From assembly GCA_002405835.1 (NCBI GenBank), contig DHMO01000063.1, positions 11,976-75,975 of the forward strand: a stretch of DNA of 64,000 nucleotides, in the 5' to 3' direction. Under the pieces are notes generated by a model that worked only from the letters and a program-made list of their open reading frames with translations, ran no database searches and was not told the origin of the DNA. Shown piece by piece: positions 27,278-35,963 of this stretch; positions within the stretch are counted from its first letter, which is position 1, and every line of letters starts with the position of its first letter. A program made the translations under genes and the position numbers. The stretch comes from Lentisphaeria bacterium UBA4640 (lineage in GTDB: Bacteria > Verrucomicrobiota > Lentisphaeria > Victivallales > UBA1829).

Positions 27278-30241
27278 TTATTTTCCGCAGCAGTTTTTGA
27301 ACTTTTTGCCGGAGCCGCAGGGACACGGCTCATTGCGTCCGACCTTCGGAGTTTCACGGTGGAACGTGATCTGAATGTCGCGCGTCTCCTGATCCTCCTC
27401 CGGATTCTCCGGATCGGCGGAAATGTCTTCCACCGGACCGAGACCGCCGGAAACAAGGTTCTGCGGAAGGTTCGCGAACAGCTGTTCAAATGCGGCAAGA
27501 CTCGTTGCGGAACGGAACATGTTCGAGAGAATCTCCTGGTCGATCGACTGGATCAGTTCATCGAACATCTTGAAGGCCTCCTGCTTGTATTCAACCAGCG
27601 GGTCCTTCTGCGCATAGGCGCGGAGACCGATTCCGGCGCGGAGCTGATCCATCGCGCGGAGGTGTTCCTGCCAGAGACGGTCGATCGCGTCGAGAATGAT
27701 GTGGCGTTCGAGCCACTTCAGACCTTCCGGATCCTCGTAAGTCTCTTTGACCTTGTACATCTCGGTGATGCGGTCGACAATCGCCTTCTTGATCGCCTCG
27801 ACGTCCGGCGTCTTGTCAGCCTTGAAGAAGAAGATATCGTCGTTGAATCCAATCGGGAATGTGGTGTTGAGCCAGCCGAGCAGATTGCCGCGGCTGATCG
27901 TCTCTTTCGACTCGGAGTCGCAGAGACTGACAGCAACCTGGATGCGGCGCTCCACCTCGTCTTCGACGGTATCGAAGATGAAGTCGCGCGATGAATCGTT
28001 CAGCAGAATTTCCTTGCGGATTCCGTAAATGACTTCACGCTGTTTGTTCATGACGTCGTCATATTCGAGCGTGCGTTTGCGGATGGAGAAGTAGTGCTGC
28101 TCCACGCGGCGCTGTGCGGTTTCGATAGACTTGTTGAGCCACGGATGCTGAAGCTCTTCGCCCTCTTCCAGTCCGAAACGCTCCATGATCTTCACGATGC
28201 GGTCGGAACCGAAGATACGCATGAGATTGTCTTCCAGCGAAACATAGAAGCGGGAGGCGCCGGGATCGCCCTGACGCGCGCTTCGTCCGCGGAGCTGGCG
28301 GTCGATTCGGCGGGAATCGTGACGCGAACTGCCGATCACATAAAGTCCGCCGAGTTCCGCAACGCCGGGAGCGAGCTTGATGTCGGTGCCTCGTCCAGCC
28401 ATGTTTGTTGCGACGGTCACCGCGAATTTTTCGCCCGCGCGCGCCACAATTTCCGATTCGCGCGCATGGTTCTTCGCATTCAGCACATTGTGCGGAATGT
28501 TGCGCATTTTAAGCATGCGGCTGAGAACTTCGGAGTCTTCCACCGAAATCGTGCCGAGCAGAACCGGCTGACCCGTCTTGTAATGCGCCTCAACCTCTTT
28601 GAGAATGGCGTTGAATTTCTCACGTTTGGTCTTGTAGACACAGTCATTGTAATCCACGCGGCGGCACGGCTTGTTGGTCGGAATGACCATGACGTCGAGC
28701 TTGTAGATCTGATGAAATTCGCTCGCTTCCGTTTCTGCGGTACCGGTCATGCCGGCGAGCTTTTCGTAGAGACGGAAGTAGTTCTGAATGGTAATTGTCG
28801 CGAAAGTCTGCGTCTCTTCCTCAATCGTGACATTTTCCTTCGCTTCAAGCGCCTGATGGAGCCCTTCGCTGAAGCGGCGTCCGGGAAGGATTCGTCCGGT
28901 GTGCTCGTCGACGATGAGGACTTTACCGTCCTGAACCACATAATGCACGTCTTTTTCATAGAGGCAGTATGCGCGGAGAAGCTGGGAAATATCGTGGAGT
29001 TTTTCGCTCTTGAGTGCGAACTGCTCCTGGAATTCCTGTTTCTTCTGAATTTTTTCCGCATCGGAGAGAGCGGAATCGACGTCAATGTCATGCAGGGATT
29101 CGAGGAGGTCGGGCAGGACGAACGCGTTCGGATCGTCGCCGGAAATCAGCGAGCGTCCTTTTTCCGTGAGATCCGCCTCGTGGTTGCGCTCTTCCATGGA
29201 GAAGAAGAGATCGCCCTGGATTTCCTGGAGAAGACCGCGGTTCTGTTCGCTGCGCGCCATGAGTTCCGCCTTTTCCACGCGCTTGAGAATCTCGGGATCT
29301 TCAAGGACGCGGAGCAGTTTTTTGTGCTGCGGCATACCCATTTTGACCTGAAGCAGCTTGGTGATCGCCTCTTCCTGCTGTTCATCGGTGGAGTTCTCGT
29401 TGTCGAGCACAGTCTTCGCTTCCTGAACGAGGCGGGCGCAGAGCAGATTCTGACGGTTGTAGAGATCCGCGATGGCGGGTTTGAGAGTATCGAACTGGTG
29501 CGTGGAGTTCGCAACGGGACCGGAAATGATCAGCGGTGTTCTGGCTTCGTCGATGAGGATGGAGTCGACTTCGTCGATGATGGCGAAGTAGTGGTCGCGC
29601 TGAACAAGCTGTTCCTTGCTGGAAGCCATGCCCATGTCGCGCAGGTAGTCAAAACCGAATTCGCTGTTGGTTCCGTAAGTGATGTCGCAGGCGTACTGCG
29701 CGCGGCGTTCCTCCGGGTTCATCTCGTTCTGAATACAGCCGACCGTAAGACCGAGGAACTTGTAGACGAGTCCCATCCACTCGGAGTCGCGCTTGGCGAG
29801 GTAGTCGTTGACCGTGACGAGCTGGCAGTTTTTGCCGGTAAGGGCGTTGAGGTAAAGCGGCATGGTTGCGACGAGGGTTTTGCCTTCACCGGTCGCCATT
29901 TCCGCGATTTTCTTTTTGTGGAGCGCGATACCGCCGATGATCTGGACATTGAACGGAACCATGTCCCATGTGAGTTCATGGTCGCAGACAACCGCGGTGG
30001 TTCCGCAGAGGCGGCGGCAGGCGTTCTTGACGGTAGCGAAAGCCTCGCAGAGAATGTCATCAAGAGTTTCGCCCTTGGCAAGGCGGTCCTTGAACTCCTG
30101 CGTTTTCGCTTTGAGCTGATCATCGGTCAGCTTCTGATACTCTTCTTCGAGCTTGTTGATGCGGTTGACGAGCGGCATCATGCGCTTGACGTCGCGGGCG
30201 GACTTGCTGCCGAAAATCGCTTTCAGAATATTGGTAAGCAT
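27278..30241 (-). CDS. secA: Protein translocase ATPase SecA
   Basis: A 987-residue motor of the Sec pathway that pushes unfolded preproteins through SecYEG. Visible motifs are Walker A MATGEGKTLVA (about residues 114-124), DVIDEVDSILIDEARTPLI-type DEAD region near 215, preprotein cross-linking domain after it, GTISVEDSE and TNMAGRGTDIKL in motor domain 2, and the C-terminal SEC-C zinc motif CPCGSGKKFKNCC that binds SecB or ribosomes. Length is somewhat above the usual 830-900 because of an insertion around residues 270-370. The gene follows pyrE by 15 bp on the same strand and ends at a bidirectional terminator. A secA-pyrE pairing is unusual but looks like a simple operon. Confidence 0.97.
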   Translation of the reverse strand: MLTNILKAIFGSKSARDVKRMMPLVNRINKLEEEYQKLTDDQLKAKTQEFKDRLAKGETLDDILCEAFATVKNACRRLCGTTAVVCDHELTWDMVPFNVQIIGGIALHKKKIAEMATGEGKTLVATMPLYLNALTGKNCQLVTVNDYLAKRDSEWMGLVYKFLGLTVGCIQNEMNPEERRAQYACDITYGTNSEFGFDYLRDMGMASSKEQLVQRDHYFAIIDEVDSILIDEARTPLIISGPVANSTHQFDTLKPAIADLYNRQNLLCARLVQEAKTVLDNENSTDEQQEEAITKLLQVKMGMPQHKKLLRVLEDPEILKRVEKAELMARSEQNRGLLQEIQGDLFFSMEERNHEADLTEKGRSLISGDDPNAFVLPDLLESLHDIDVDSALSDAEKIQKKQEFQEQFALKSEKLHDISQLLRAYCLYEKDVHYVVQDGKVLIVDEHTGRILPGRRFSEGLHQALEAKENVTIEEETQTFATITIQNYFRLYEKLAGMTGTAETEASEFHQIYKLDVMVIPTNKPCRRVDYNDCVYKTKREKFNAILKEVEAHYKTGQPVLLGTISVEDSEVLSRMLKMRNIPHNVLNAKNHARESEIVARAGEKFAVTVATNMAGRGTDIKLAPGVAELGGLYVIGSSRHDSRRIDRQLRGRSARQGDPGASRFYVSLEDNLMRIFGSDRIVKIMERFGLEEGEELQHPWLNKSIETAQRRVEQHYFSIRKRTLEYDDVMNKQREVIYGIRKEILLNDSSRDFIFDTVEDEVERRIQVAVSLCDSESKETISRGNLLGWLNTTFPIGFNDDIFFFKADKTPDVEAIKKAIVDRITEMYKVKETYEDPEGLKWLERHIILDAIDRLWQEHLRAMDQLRAGIGLRAYAQKDPLVEYKQEAFKMFDELIQSIDQEILSNMFRSATSLAAFEQLFANLPQNLVSGGLGPVEDISADPENPEEDQETRDIQITFHRETPKVGRNEPCPCGSGKKFKNCCGK

Positions 30242-30256
30242 AGATTACGTTCTTTC

Positions 30257-30850
30257 TCAGGCTTTGGCGCCCGCACCGGAACCGGGGGTCGAGAGCGGGA
30301 TATTGTCTTTGCAGAGCGGACATTCTTCCGGAAGATAGGTCGGGAGACTGAGCTGGAGCAGGCTGAACAGCGGAACTCCGAAATCGGCCTTGCCGCCGCT
30401 GCGGTCGGTGATGATGGAAACCGCAACCGGAATGCCGCCGTGCTTCTTCACAAGCTCAATGGTCTGCTTGACGCGTCCGCCTTCGGTCACAACGTCTTCC
30501 GCGACAATCACGCGCTCGCCGGGCTTGATCGAAAAGCCGCGTTTGAGAACGAGTTCATCGTTGACTTTGTCAGCGAAGATGGATTTGAGTTTAAGCGCCC
30601 GGGCAACTTCCTGACCGACGAAGAGACCTCCGACGGCGGGAGAGATAACTGTATCCGCCTGAATTCCCTGTTCCGTCATGCGGCGTGCGAGTTCAGAGCA
30701 GAGACGTTCGCCGCGTGCGGGATCGACGAACACGAGGGCGCACTGGAAGAAGCGGTTGCTGTGCTTGCCGCTGCGAAGTTTGAAGTGACCTGTGAGCAGA
30801 GCTCCGGCGTCCTGAAGTTCCTTGACGATTTGTTCCTGAGTCATAGCCAT
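30257..30850 (-). CDS. pyrE: Orotate phosphoribosyltransferase
   Basis: A 197-residue enzyme of pyrimidine synthesis that makes orotidine 5'-phosphate from orotate and PRPP. It has the OPRTase N-terminus with LLTGHFKLRSGKHSNRFFQ (about residues 18-36), a VISPAVGGLFVGQEVARAL block near 70-88, and the PRPP loop RVIVAEDVVTEGG near 113-125. The C-terminal PEECPLCKDNIPL has two cysteines that are common in this subclass. The start is ATG 30850; a second ATG at 30844 is possible. It lies between the zinc-ribbon gene and secA, co-directional, with 15-bp gaps on both sides. Confidence 0.93.
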   Translation of the reverse strand: MAMTQEQIVKELQDAGALLTGHFKLRSGKHSNRFFQCALVFVDPARGERLCSELARRMTEQGIQADTVISPAVGGLFVGQEVARALKLKSIFADKVNDELVLKRGFSIKPGERVIVAEDVVTEGGRVKQTIELVKKHGGIPVAVSIITDRSGGKADFGVPLFSLLQLSLPTYLPEECPLCKDNIPLSTPGSGAGAKA

Positions 30851-30865
30851 TTTATCAGAGTCCTT

Positions 30866-31246
30866 TCATCTGAATGTATCGGAAGAGGTCGGTTCAATGC
30901 GGAGATGGAAATCAATTTTCTTATCTCCGACATTCAACGAAATCATGGTATTGAGACGTGTGAGCAGAAGCGCGTACGGAATCTTGACCTCTCCGCCCGG
31001 AACGGCGACAGCAACGCAGCAGTCACCGAGAATCGGCTCCGCATGACGCAGAGCGAGCACGAGGTCATGGAGTTTCATCAGTTTTCCGCGCAGATCCGCA
31101 TCGAACTGATAGGGCTTGTGACATTTCGGACACAGAGTCTGAAAATCTTCTTTTGCAACATCTGTCAAATCGAACTTGACGACTGCATCGCAGCCGGGTT
31201 CCGCGCAGACAAAATCGAGTTGAGCCTTGCTCTTTTCCATTTTCAT
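30866..31246 (-). CDS. Zinc-ribbon protein of unknown function
   Basis: A 126-residue protein with a zinc ribbon formed by CAEPGC and CPKCHK near residues 14-44, followed by a helical and beta-rich tail (LHDLVLALRHAEPILGDCCVAVAVPGGEVKIPYALLLTRL). The frame is open up to 31297, but AGGGGAA lies just ahead of the ATG at 31246 (MKMEKSKAQLDFV), which is chosen; ATG 31240 is an alternative. First gene of the zinc-ribbon, pyrE, secA unit. No membrane segment or known domain; not recognised further. Confidence 0.7.
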   Translation of the reverse strand: MKMEKSKAQLDFVCAEPGCDAVVKFDLTDVAKEDFQTLCPKCHKPYQFDADLRGKLMKLHDLVLALRHAEPILGDCCVAVAVPGGEVKIPYALLLTRLNTMISLNVGDKKIDFHLRIEPTSSDTFR

Positions 31247-31436
31247 GATAGGTACAATTCCCCTGTTATTTTTATATTCAAGAATGGAATATAGCATAGA
31301 TTTCCACAGAATAAAGCGGGAAACGAAAAAAAAACGAAAAAAAACGTTTTCTCAAATATTCTCCATAACTTTGCACGAAAACGGGAAGTTCATGCGCTCT
31401 GATCGAACCAATTCGGAGTTTTCTTCCCCGCTCTTA

Positions 31437-31465
31437 TTGACAAACGGATATTAAAATGCTATATT
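31437..31465 (+). promoter_or_regulatory. Promoter of the DNA-binding repeat protein gene
   Basis: TTGACA (31437-31442), a 17-bp spacer and TATATT (31460-31465). The leader to ATG 31509 is about 38 nt. The preceding 180 bp back to 31247 is A-rich and holds no gene. Confidence 0.75.
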
Positions 31466-31508
31466 ACCGTCTGCAACAATAATTTTACCTTTGGAGAACC
31501 TACTGCCC

Positions 31509-32126
31509 ATGTTTAAGAAAGTCTGGACCGCGGAAATGATCGAGTCGCATATCCACATGACTCATGACAATAAAGAACCTCTCAATTCCCATTATTACGC
31601 GACCCAGTATCCAAGCGTCTACGCGGCGGCGGAACGTCTCTTCGGCTCCTGGGGCGAAGCGATCAACGCCTGCGGATTCAACTACAACGAAATCCGCAAA
31701 TACAAAGTCTGGAACCGGAGCAAAGTCACCGAAACCATTCGCGAAATGGCGCAGGCGGGAAAAAACATCTCCAGCCAGAAGGCGCAGAGAGAACACAAAT
31801 CCCTCTACATGGCGGCGATCCGCTACTACCGCTCCTGGGGAAAAGCCGTCATGGCCGCCGGCATCGACTACCGCTCCGTCCGCAAACGCAGAAGCATGTC
31901 CGTAAGAGAAATCAAAGAGGAAATCCTCCGTCTCTATAAGGCAAATGTCGACCTCTCCTACTGCAACATGCGCGCGAACTACCAGTACCTCCTCGCATAC
32001 GGCATGAAAAAACTCGGCGAAGGCAGCTGGGCAACCGCACGGCGCGTCTGCGGAATCAAAACGAACTACCGCATCCCCCCCGCAAAACGTCACAAAAAAC
32101 GCATCGCCGTCGCTCCCGAAAACTGA
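31509..32126 (+). CDS. DNA-binding protein with homing-endonuclease-associated repeats
   Basis: A 205-residue basic protein with three copies of a helical repeat of about 55-60 residues. The copies contain YPSVYAAAERLFGSWGEAINACGFNY, HKSLYMAAIRYYRSWGKAVMAAGIDY and a looser third copy ending LGEGSWATARRVCGI. The W-x-x-A-x-x-x-A-G pattern matches the homing endonuclease-associated repeat (PF18780). Repeat proteins of this sort bind DNA; no HNH or other nuclease motif is visible, so it is probably a regulator or nucleoid-type protein. The frame opens at a TTG at 31491, but the ATG at 31509 is better placed after TTGGAGAA. First gene of a unit with a kinase and a pseudouridine synthase. Confidence 0.7.
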   Translation: MFKKVWTAEMIESHIHMTHDNKEPLNSHYYATQYPSVYAAAERLFGSWGEAINACGFNYNEIRKYKVWNRSKVTETIREMAQAGKNISSQKAQREHKSLYMAAIRYYRSWGKAVMAAGIDYRSVRKRRSMSVREIKEEILRLYKANVDLSYCNMRANYQYLLAYGMKKLGEGSWATARRVCGIKTNYRIPPAKRHKKRIAVAPEN

Positions 32127-32158
32127 GCGTTTCCAGCGATACTTCCGGACGCGACATC

Positions 32159-33277
32159 ATGGCGAAATTCTGTACACGCTGCGGAAAAAACGTAAAAGCG
32201 AAAGCGGATCCGGCGGACGGTCTGCTGCACTGTCAGGAGTGCGGCGCCGCGCTCGGCTACTCCGCCTCAGCTCTGCCGCCCGGAACGGTCATCGCGGGAT
32301 TCCGCATCGAAGAACCCATCGGACACGGCGGAATGGGTGTGGTCTACCGCGCGACTCAGCTAAACCTGCAGCGTCCAGCCGCCCTCAAAATCCTCTCCGA
32401 TGAACTCTCCGACGACCCCGGCTTCGTCGAAAGTTTCTTCCATGAAGCGCGCGTCGCCGCAAGTCTCATGCATCCGAATATCGTTCAGGCGTATTCCGCC
32501 GGAACAACCCGTGACGGCATCGACTACTTCGCAATGGAGCTTATCGAGGGACGCCCCCTCAACGACCTTCTCGAAGAAAAACCGCTCAGTGTCATTTCCG
32601 CACTGCAGATTGCACTTCAGATCGCCCGCGCACTCGAATACGCGTGGAGAAAAAAATCAATGTGCCACGGCGACATCAAGCCGGAAAACATTCTGGTGAC
32701 GCCGGACGGAAAAGTCAAGCTCGCCGACCTCGGACTCGCCCGTTCCGTGCACGAAGAGCGCGCAAAACGCGACGTCATGGTCACTCCGCTTTATGCCGCG
32801 CCGGAACTCATTGCAGGCAAACAGACTGCGGCGAACCTGCGCTCGGACATGTACTCCTTCGGCGCAGCGCTGTACCATATCCTTGTCGGACACCCCCCGT
32901 TCGAGGGCGAAACCGTCGACCAGATCTACCGGCGTCATCTCAAGGAGACCCCCATTCCGCCCATCGAATGGAATCCCGGAATTCCCCGCGAACTCTCCTC
33001 TCTCGTCATGCGCCTGCTCAGCAAAATCCCGGAAAACCGTCCACAGAACTGGACGGAAATCGTTGCAGAACTCGAACGCATTCTCAACAGCGGGAAAAAC
33101 ACGGCGGGTACATCCCGCACCCCGCGCGGAATCTCCATTCTGCGGATCATGTTTTTCGCAGGCGCGGCTCTGCTGCTCATCGCTTCCGGTATTCTTGCCT
33201 ACCGCTATTATCAGAAACAGAACAGACCGCTCGACATTCCGGAACTCAATCGTCCCCTCCCCCACGGAAACGAATGA
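32159..33277 (+). CDS. Hanks-type Ser/Thr protein kinase with zinc ribbon and C-terminal membrane anchor
   Basis: 372 residues. A zinc ribbon comes first (Cys5, Cys8, Cys25, Cys28), then the kinase domain: glycine loop IGHGGMGVVYRA (54-65), catalytic Lys77 in AALKIL, catalytic loop HGDIKPEN (170-177, Asp172 and Asn177, with HGD in place of the usual HRD) and DLG (190-192) in place of DFG. A single membrane helix follows near residues 325-349 (MFFAGAALLLIASGILAY) with a short outer tail, so the kinase faces the cytoplasm. The missing Arg of HRD suggests activity without activation-loop phosphorylation. It is 32 bp after the DNA-binding repeat gene, which is a candidate substrate, and 7 bp before the RluA-like gene. 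Confidence 0.9.
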   Translation: MAKFCTRCGKNVKAKADPADGLLHCQECGAALGYSASALPPGTVIAGFRIEEPIGHGGMGVVYRATQLNLQRPAALKILSDELSDDPGFVESFFHEARVAASLMHPNIVQAYSAGTTRDGIDYFAMELIEGRPLNDLLEEKPLSVISALQIALQIARALEYAWRKKSMCHGDIKPENILVTPDGKVKLADLGLARSVHEERAKRDVMVTPLYAAPELIAGKQTAANLRSDMYSFGAALYHILVGHPPFEGETVDQIYRRHLKETPIPPIEWNPGIPRELSSLVMRLLSKIPENRPQNWTEIVAELERILNSGKNTAGTSRTPRGISILRIMFFAGAALLLIASGILAYRYYQKQNRPLDIPELNRPLPHGNE

Positions 33278-33284
33278 AAACGCG

Positions 33285-34244
33285 ATGACCTTTGAAGAAA
33301 AATTCAAACACCGCATTCTCTACAGTCACATTCTCCGCAGCGAACACGGAATGAATCTGACGGATTATCTCACCCGCCGTTTCCCGCGTTTCGACGCCGC
33401 CGGATGGAACATGCAGGTCCGGAACGGAAAAGTGCAGGTCAACAATCTCCCCGCAGAACCGGAAACCCGTCTCCGCGAACACGACTGCGTGGCGTTCTTT
33501 CCGGATCCCGCGCCGGAACCGGAAGCAAATCTGCATTTCCGCACACTCTATGAGGACGAACATCTCCTGGTGTTTGAAAAGCCGGGCGATCTCTGCGTTC
33601 ATCCGACCGGTCCCTTCTACCACAACACCCTCTGGTATCAGGCAGGGTTGAAATACGGCGAAATCCGCTTTGTGAACCGGCTGGACCGCGAAACATCAGG
33701 TCTGCTTGTCGCCGCACGCACACAGCAGGCCGCGGCGGCGATGTGCGCAGCCGCGATGAAAAAAGAGTATCTGGCACTCGTCTTCGGCAACTTCGCGCAA
33801 ACCGTCCGGACGCGCGGACGGCTCGTTCATGACGACTCCAGCGCCGTACCCAAGAAAAAGCGTTTTCTTCCCGGCGGTTTTTCTGAAAACGATCCCTGTT
33901 CCGCAGACACCGAGCTGATCCCGCTTCGCCGTTTCGGGGAGGATATGACGCTCGTCCGCGCCATTCCTCACACCGGACGCCAGCACCAGATCCGCGCCAC
34001 ACTCTTCTCGCTCGGCTTTCCGCTCGCGGGCGACAAGCTCTACGGTCCGGACGAGCGGATTTTCCTGAAGATCCGCTCACAGACCATCTCCGATGCCGAC
34101 CGCGCACTGTTGCGTCTCCCGGCTCAGGCGCTGCATTCGGAGCGTCTGGAATTCCGCCATCCGTTCCGCGACAAGCAGATCCGATGCATATCTCCGATGC
34201 CCGAATCGTGGGAAAAACTCGAAAAACAGGAAACAATTCAGTAA
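33285..34244 (+). CDS. RluA-family RNA pseudouridine synthase
   Basis: 319 residues. An N-terminal S4-like segment (HGMNLTDYLTRRFPRFDAAGWNMQVRNGKVQVNNL) precedes the catalytic domain: FEKPGDLCVHPTG, then NRLDRETSGLLVAAR with the catalytic Asp (NRLD here instead of HRLD), and PHTGRQHQIRATLFSLGFPLAGDKLYG. The enzyme turns uridine into pseudouridine in rRNA or tRNA; the exact position cannot be read. The frame is open far upstream through the kinase gene, but ATG 33285, 7 bp after the kinase stop, is the fitting start. It is co-transcribed with the kinase. Confidence 0.88.
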   Translation: MTFEEKFKHRILYSHILRSEHGMNLTDYLTRRFPRFDAAGWNMQVRNGKVQVNNLPAEPETRLREHDCVAFFPDPAPEPEANLHFRTLYEDEHLLVFEKPGDLCVHPTGPFYHNTLWYQAGLKYGEIRFVNRLDRETSGLLVAARTQQAAAAMCAAAMKKEYLALVFGNFAQTVRTRGRLVHDDSSAVPKKKRFLPGGFSENDPCSADTELIPLRRFGEDMTLVRAIPHTGRQHQIRATLFSLGFPLAGDKLYGPDERIFLKIRSQTISDADRALLRLPAQALHSERLEFRHPFRDKQIRCISPMPESWEKLEKQETIQ

Positions 34245-34322
34245 CCGTTCCTGTTTAACGGATATTTTTCAGTTCAAACGCAACTTTTTTACACGAATAT
34301 CGATTTTTTTTCTGTTTTCCTG

Positions 34323-34350
34323 TTGAAAATACGGAAATATGATTTATTAT
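34323..34350 (+). promoter_or_regulatory. Promoter of the GcvH-like gene
   Basis: TTGAAA (34323-34328), a 16-bp spacer and TATTAT (34345-34350), 43 bp before ATG 34393. Confidence 0.6.
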
Positions 34351-34392
34351 TTCAGCATAACGAAAGGAACCAAACGCGGAGGAACGCAAAAC

Positions 34393-34761
34393 ATGAAATA
34401 CTACTCTAAAGGACATCAGTGGGTCAAACTGGACGGTGACGACGCAATCGTCGGCATCACAGCATTTGCCGCAAACGAACTTGGCGACATCTCCTATGCA
34501 GAGCTCCCCCGGGAAGGCTCCGACGTCATCGTCGGCGACACGCTCGGAATTGTGGAATCGGTCACGGAATCTTCCAACGTCTATTCTCCCGTCAGCGGAA
34601 CGGTCATCGCTATCAACCACAATCTGGACGATGATCCGGGCATCATCAACCGCTCACCCGAGGACAAAGGCTGGATCTGCAAACTTGAGAATATCGACCT
34701 TGCCGAATTCGACGACCTTATGGAAGAAGCGGACTACAAGAAGTATCTGAACACGCTTTAA
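34393..34761 (+). CDS. gcvH: Glycine cleavage H-protein homologue lacking the lipoyl lysine
   Basis: A 122-residue protein clearly of the GcvH family over its full length: YYSKGHQWVKLDGDDAIVGITAFAANELGDI, then VESV..SSNVYSPVSGTVIAINHNL, DDPGIINRSPEDKGWICKLE and the C-terminal LMEEADYKKYL. In true H-proteins the ESVK lysine carries lipoate and shuttles the aminomethyl group between the P-, T- and L-proteins. Here that position is Thr58 (codon ACG at 34564-34566), one base from Lys, so classical function is excluded as read. GGAGGA precedes ATG 34393 by 9 nt. It is a single-gene unit; no gcvT, gcvP or lipoate genes are nearby. It could be a non-lipoylated paralogue, or a base error at 34565. 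Confidence 0.9.
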   Translation: MKYYSKGHQWVKLDGDDAIVGITAFAANELGDISYAELPREGSDVIVGDTLGIVESVTESSNVYSPVSGTVIAINHNLDDDPGIINRSPEDKGWICKLENIDLAEFDDLMEEADYKKYLNTL

Positions 34762-34812
34762 GCTCAACAGTTTTCCGTTTCCGGCGCTCCTCCGCGGCAC
34801 CGGAAACGCATC

Positions 34813-34829
34813 CCCGGGTTCAACCCGGG
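34813..34829 (+). terminator. Probable terminator after the GcvH-like gene
   Basis: A 7-bp G/C stem (34813-34819 with 34823-34829) and a 3-nt loop, followed by TTATTCT rather than a long T-run, so only a moderate terminator. It lies in the 89-bp convergent gap before trmO. Confidence 0.5.
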
Positions 34830-34850
34830 TTATTCTCCCCTGCCTGAAAA

Positions 34851-35627
34851 TCAGCAGAAATTCTCCGCAAACGCCCGGTGCACCGCCTTGTCTCCGTACT
34901 TATCCTCAGCGGACGCCAGCTCATCCTGCGTATAATGCGAACGCACCGTCTGCACGGTCAGCTGTTTTCCCGAGACTGAAAAATAAACCCGCCACGTCCG
35001 GCAGCCGATGCTCCAGCCGCCCTCCGGCTCTTCACTGACACGCTTGCGGCGGCGGTTGAACGGGTCGAATGCCAGCTGAACGGAACAGAAATTCTCCAGA
35101 TCCGGTCCGCCCTGCCCGCGCAGCCACTCGATCCGCGCCATTGCTTCAGGCGTATATTCAATGGAATATTTGTCCGCCTCCGCTTCATCAAGCCAGGCGA
35201 CACGCGACGCGGGGAATGCATCCGCCGCCGGAATATACGGTTTGATGTCCAGTATGGGCGTACCGTCGAGCAGGTCGCTGTCGCGCACGTAAAGTTTGTT
35301 TTTCTCCACGCGGACGAGTTCAACACAGCTCATGCCGATCGGATTCGGACGGTACGGCGCGCGGGTCGCCAGCGTGCTGACGCGCCGTCCGCCGGGCGAG
35401 ACGGGCGGCTGAATGAAGGGACGCCAGCCGGAATTCAGGTGAAAACAGAAAATCACCCAGATGCGCTCCACTCCGTTAAGGTCGCGGCAGGCTTCTGCGA
35501 GTCGCGGGTCCTCCGTATTCAGCACAATCACCCCGGAGTTATCCGCGAACGCGCCCTGACGCGGCGTTTCAAAGCGGTACTTGCGCGGACACGAGAAAAC
35601 GCCGATGGGGTCAAATTCAAATTTCAT
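34851..35627 (-). CDS. trmO: tRNA (t6A37) methyltransferase TrmO
   Basis: 258 residues of the TsaA/TrmO (UPF0066) family, which adds a methyl group to N6-threonylcarbamoyladenosine at position 37 of tRNA-Thr using SAM. Visible marks are the N-terminal IGVFSCPRKYRFETPRQG, the central VSTLATRAPYRPNPIGMSCVELVRVE and LLDGTPILDIKPYIP. The C-terminal 100 residues (NFCSVQLAFDPFNRRRKR onward) form the usual extra domain. The protein is cytoplasmic. It follows a small hypothetical gene by 9 bp. A tRNA-Thr(UGU) gene occurs at 59.9 kb, but one is expected in any genome. Confidence 0.92.
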   Translation of the reverse strand: MKFEFDPIGVFSCPRKYRFETPRQGAFADNSGVIVLNTEDPRLAEACRDLNGVERIWVIFCFHLNSGWRPFIQPPVSPGGRRVSTLATRAPYRPNPIGMSCVELVRVEKNKLYVRDSDLLDGTPILDIKPYIPAADAFPASRVAWLDEAEADKYSIEYTPEAMARIEWLRGQGGPDLENFCSVQLAFDPFNRRRKRVSEEPEGGWSIGCRTWRVYFSVSGKQLTVQTVRSHYTQDELASAEDKYGDKAVHRAFAENFC

Positions 35628-35636
35628 TTCCGCATC

Positions 35637-35963
35637 TCAAAAAAGCCCGAGATCAGGCGTGTAATATTTTTCCGGTTCCGGCAGTTCCCCGCCCTCATCA
35701 TCGGTAAAGCGGACTTCGCGCAGATGCGTGCGTATCACCGGCTGATGATACCGTTCCTCCACCGAAGGTGTATTAAGTGTCACATACGCGGTGCTTTTCA
35801 TCCGCGCGTCCGATGTAAGCCCGAGCCGTTTCATCGTAACGAGCAGATTCCGCTGCTGACGGTTCAGCCCGTCGCGCACGTCGGGCAGCGAATCCATCAG
35901 CCGCCGGTACGCGGTGGGATCGCGCATTTTCAGTTCTTCAAATTCATCCATCAGAGCCTCCAT
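35637..35963 (-). CDS. Small hypothetical protein between trmO and a DUF4143-type ATPase
   Basis: 108 residues, no recognised domain. The first 50 residues are helical and charged (LMDEFEELKMRDPTAYRRLMDSLPDVRDGLNRQQRNLLVTMKRLGL). The rest is polar with KSTAYVTLN and ends in Tyr/Pro-rich sequence. It overlaps the end of the ATPase gene by 13 bp and lies 9 bp before trmO, so the three genes form a unit. There is no evidence for a role in tRNA modification beyond position. Confidence 0.55.
   Translation of the reverse strand: MEALMDEFEELKMRDPTAYRRLMDSLPDVRDGLNRQQRNLLVTMKRLGLTSDARMKSTAYVTLNTPSVEERYHQPVIRTHLREVRFTDDEGGELPEPEKYYTPDLGLF

Noticed and set aside
28094..31294. A 1,066-codon frame antisense to secA, pyrE and the zinc-ribbon gene
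   Set aside because: It covers three well-supported minus-strand genes, and its sequence has no recognisable domain. Codon-bias shadow.
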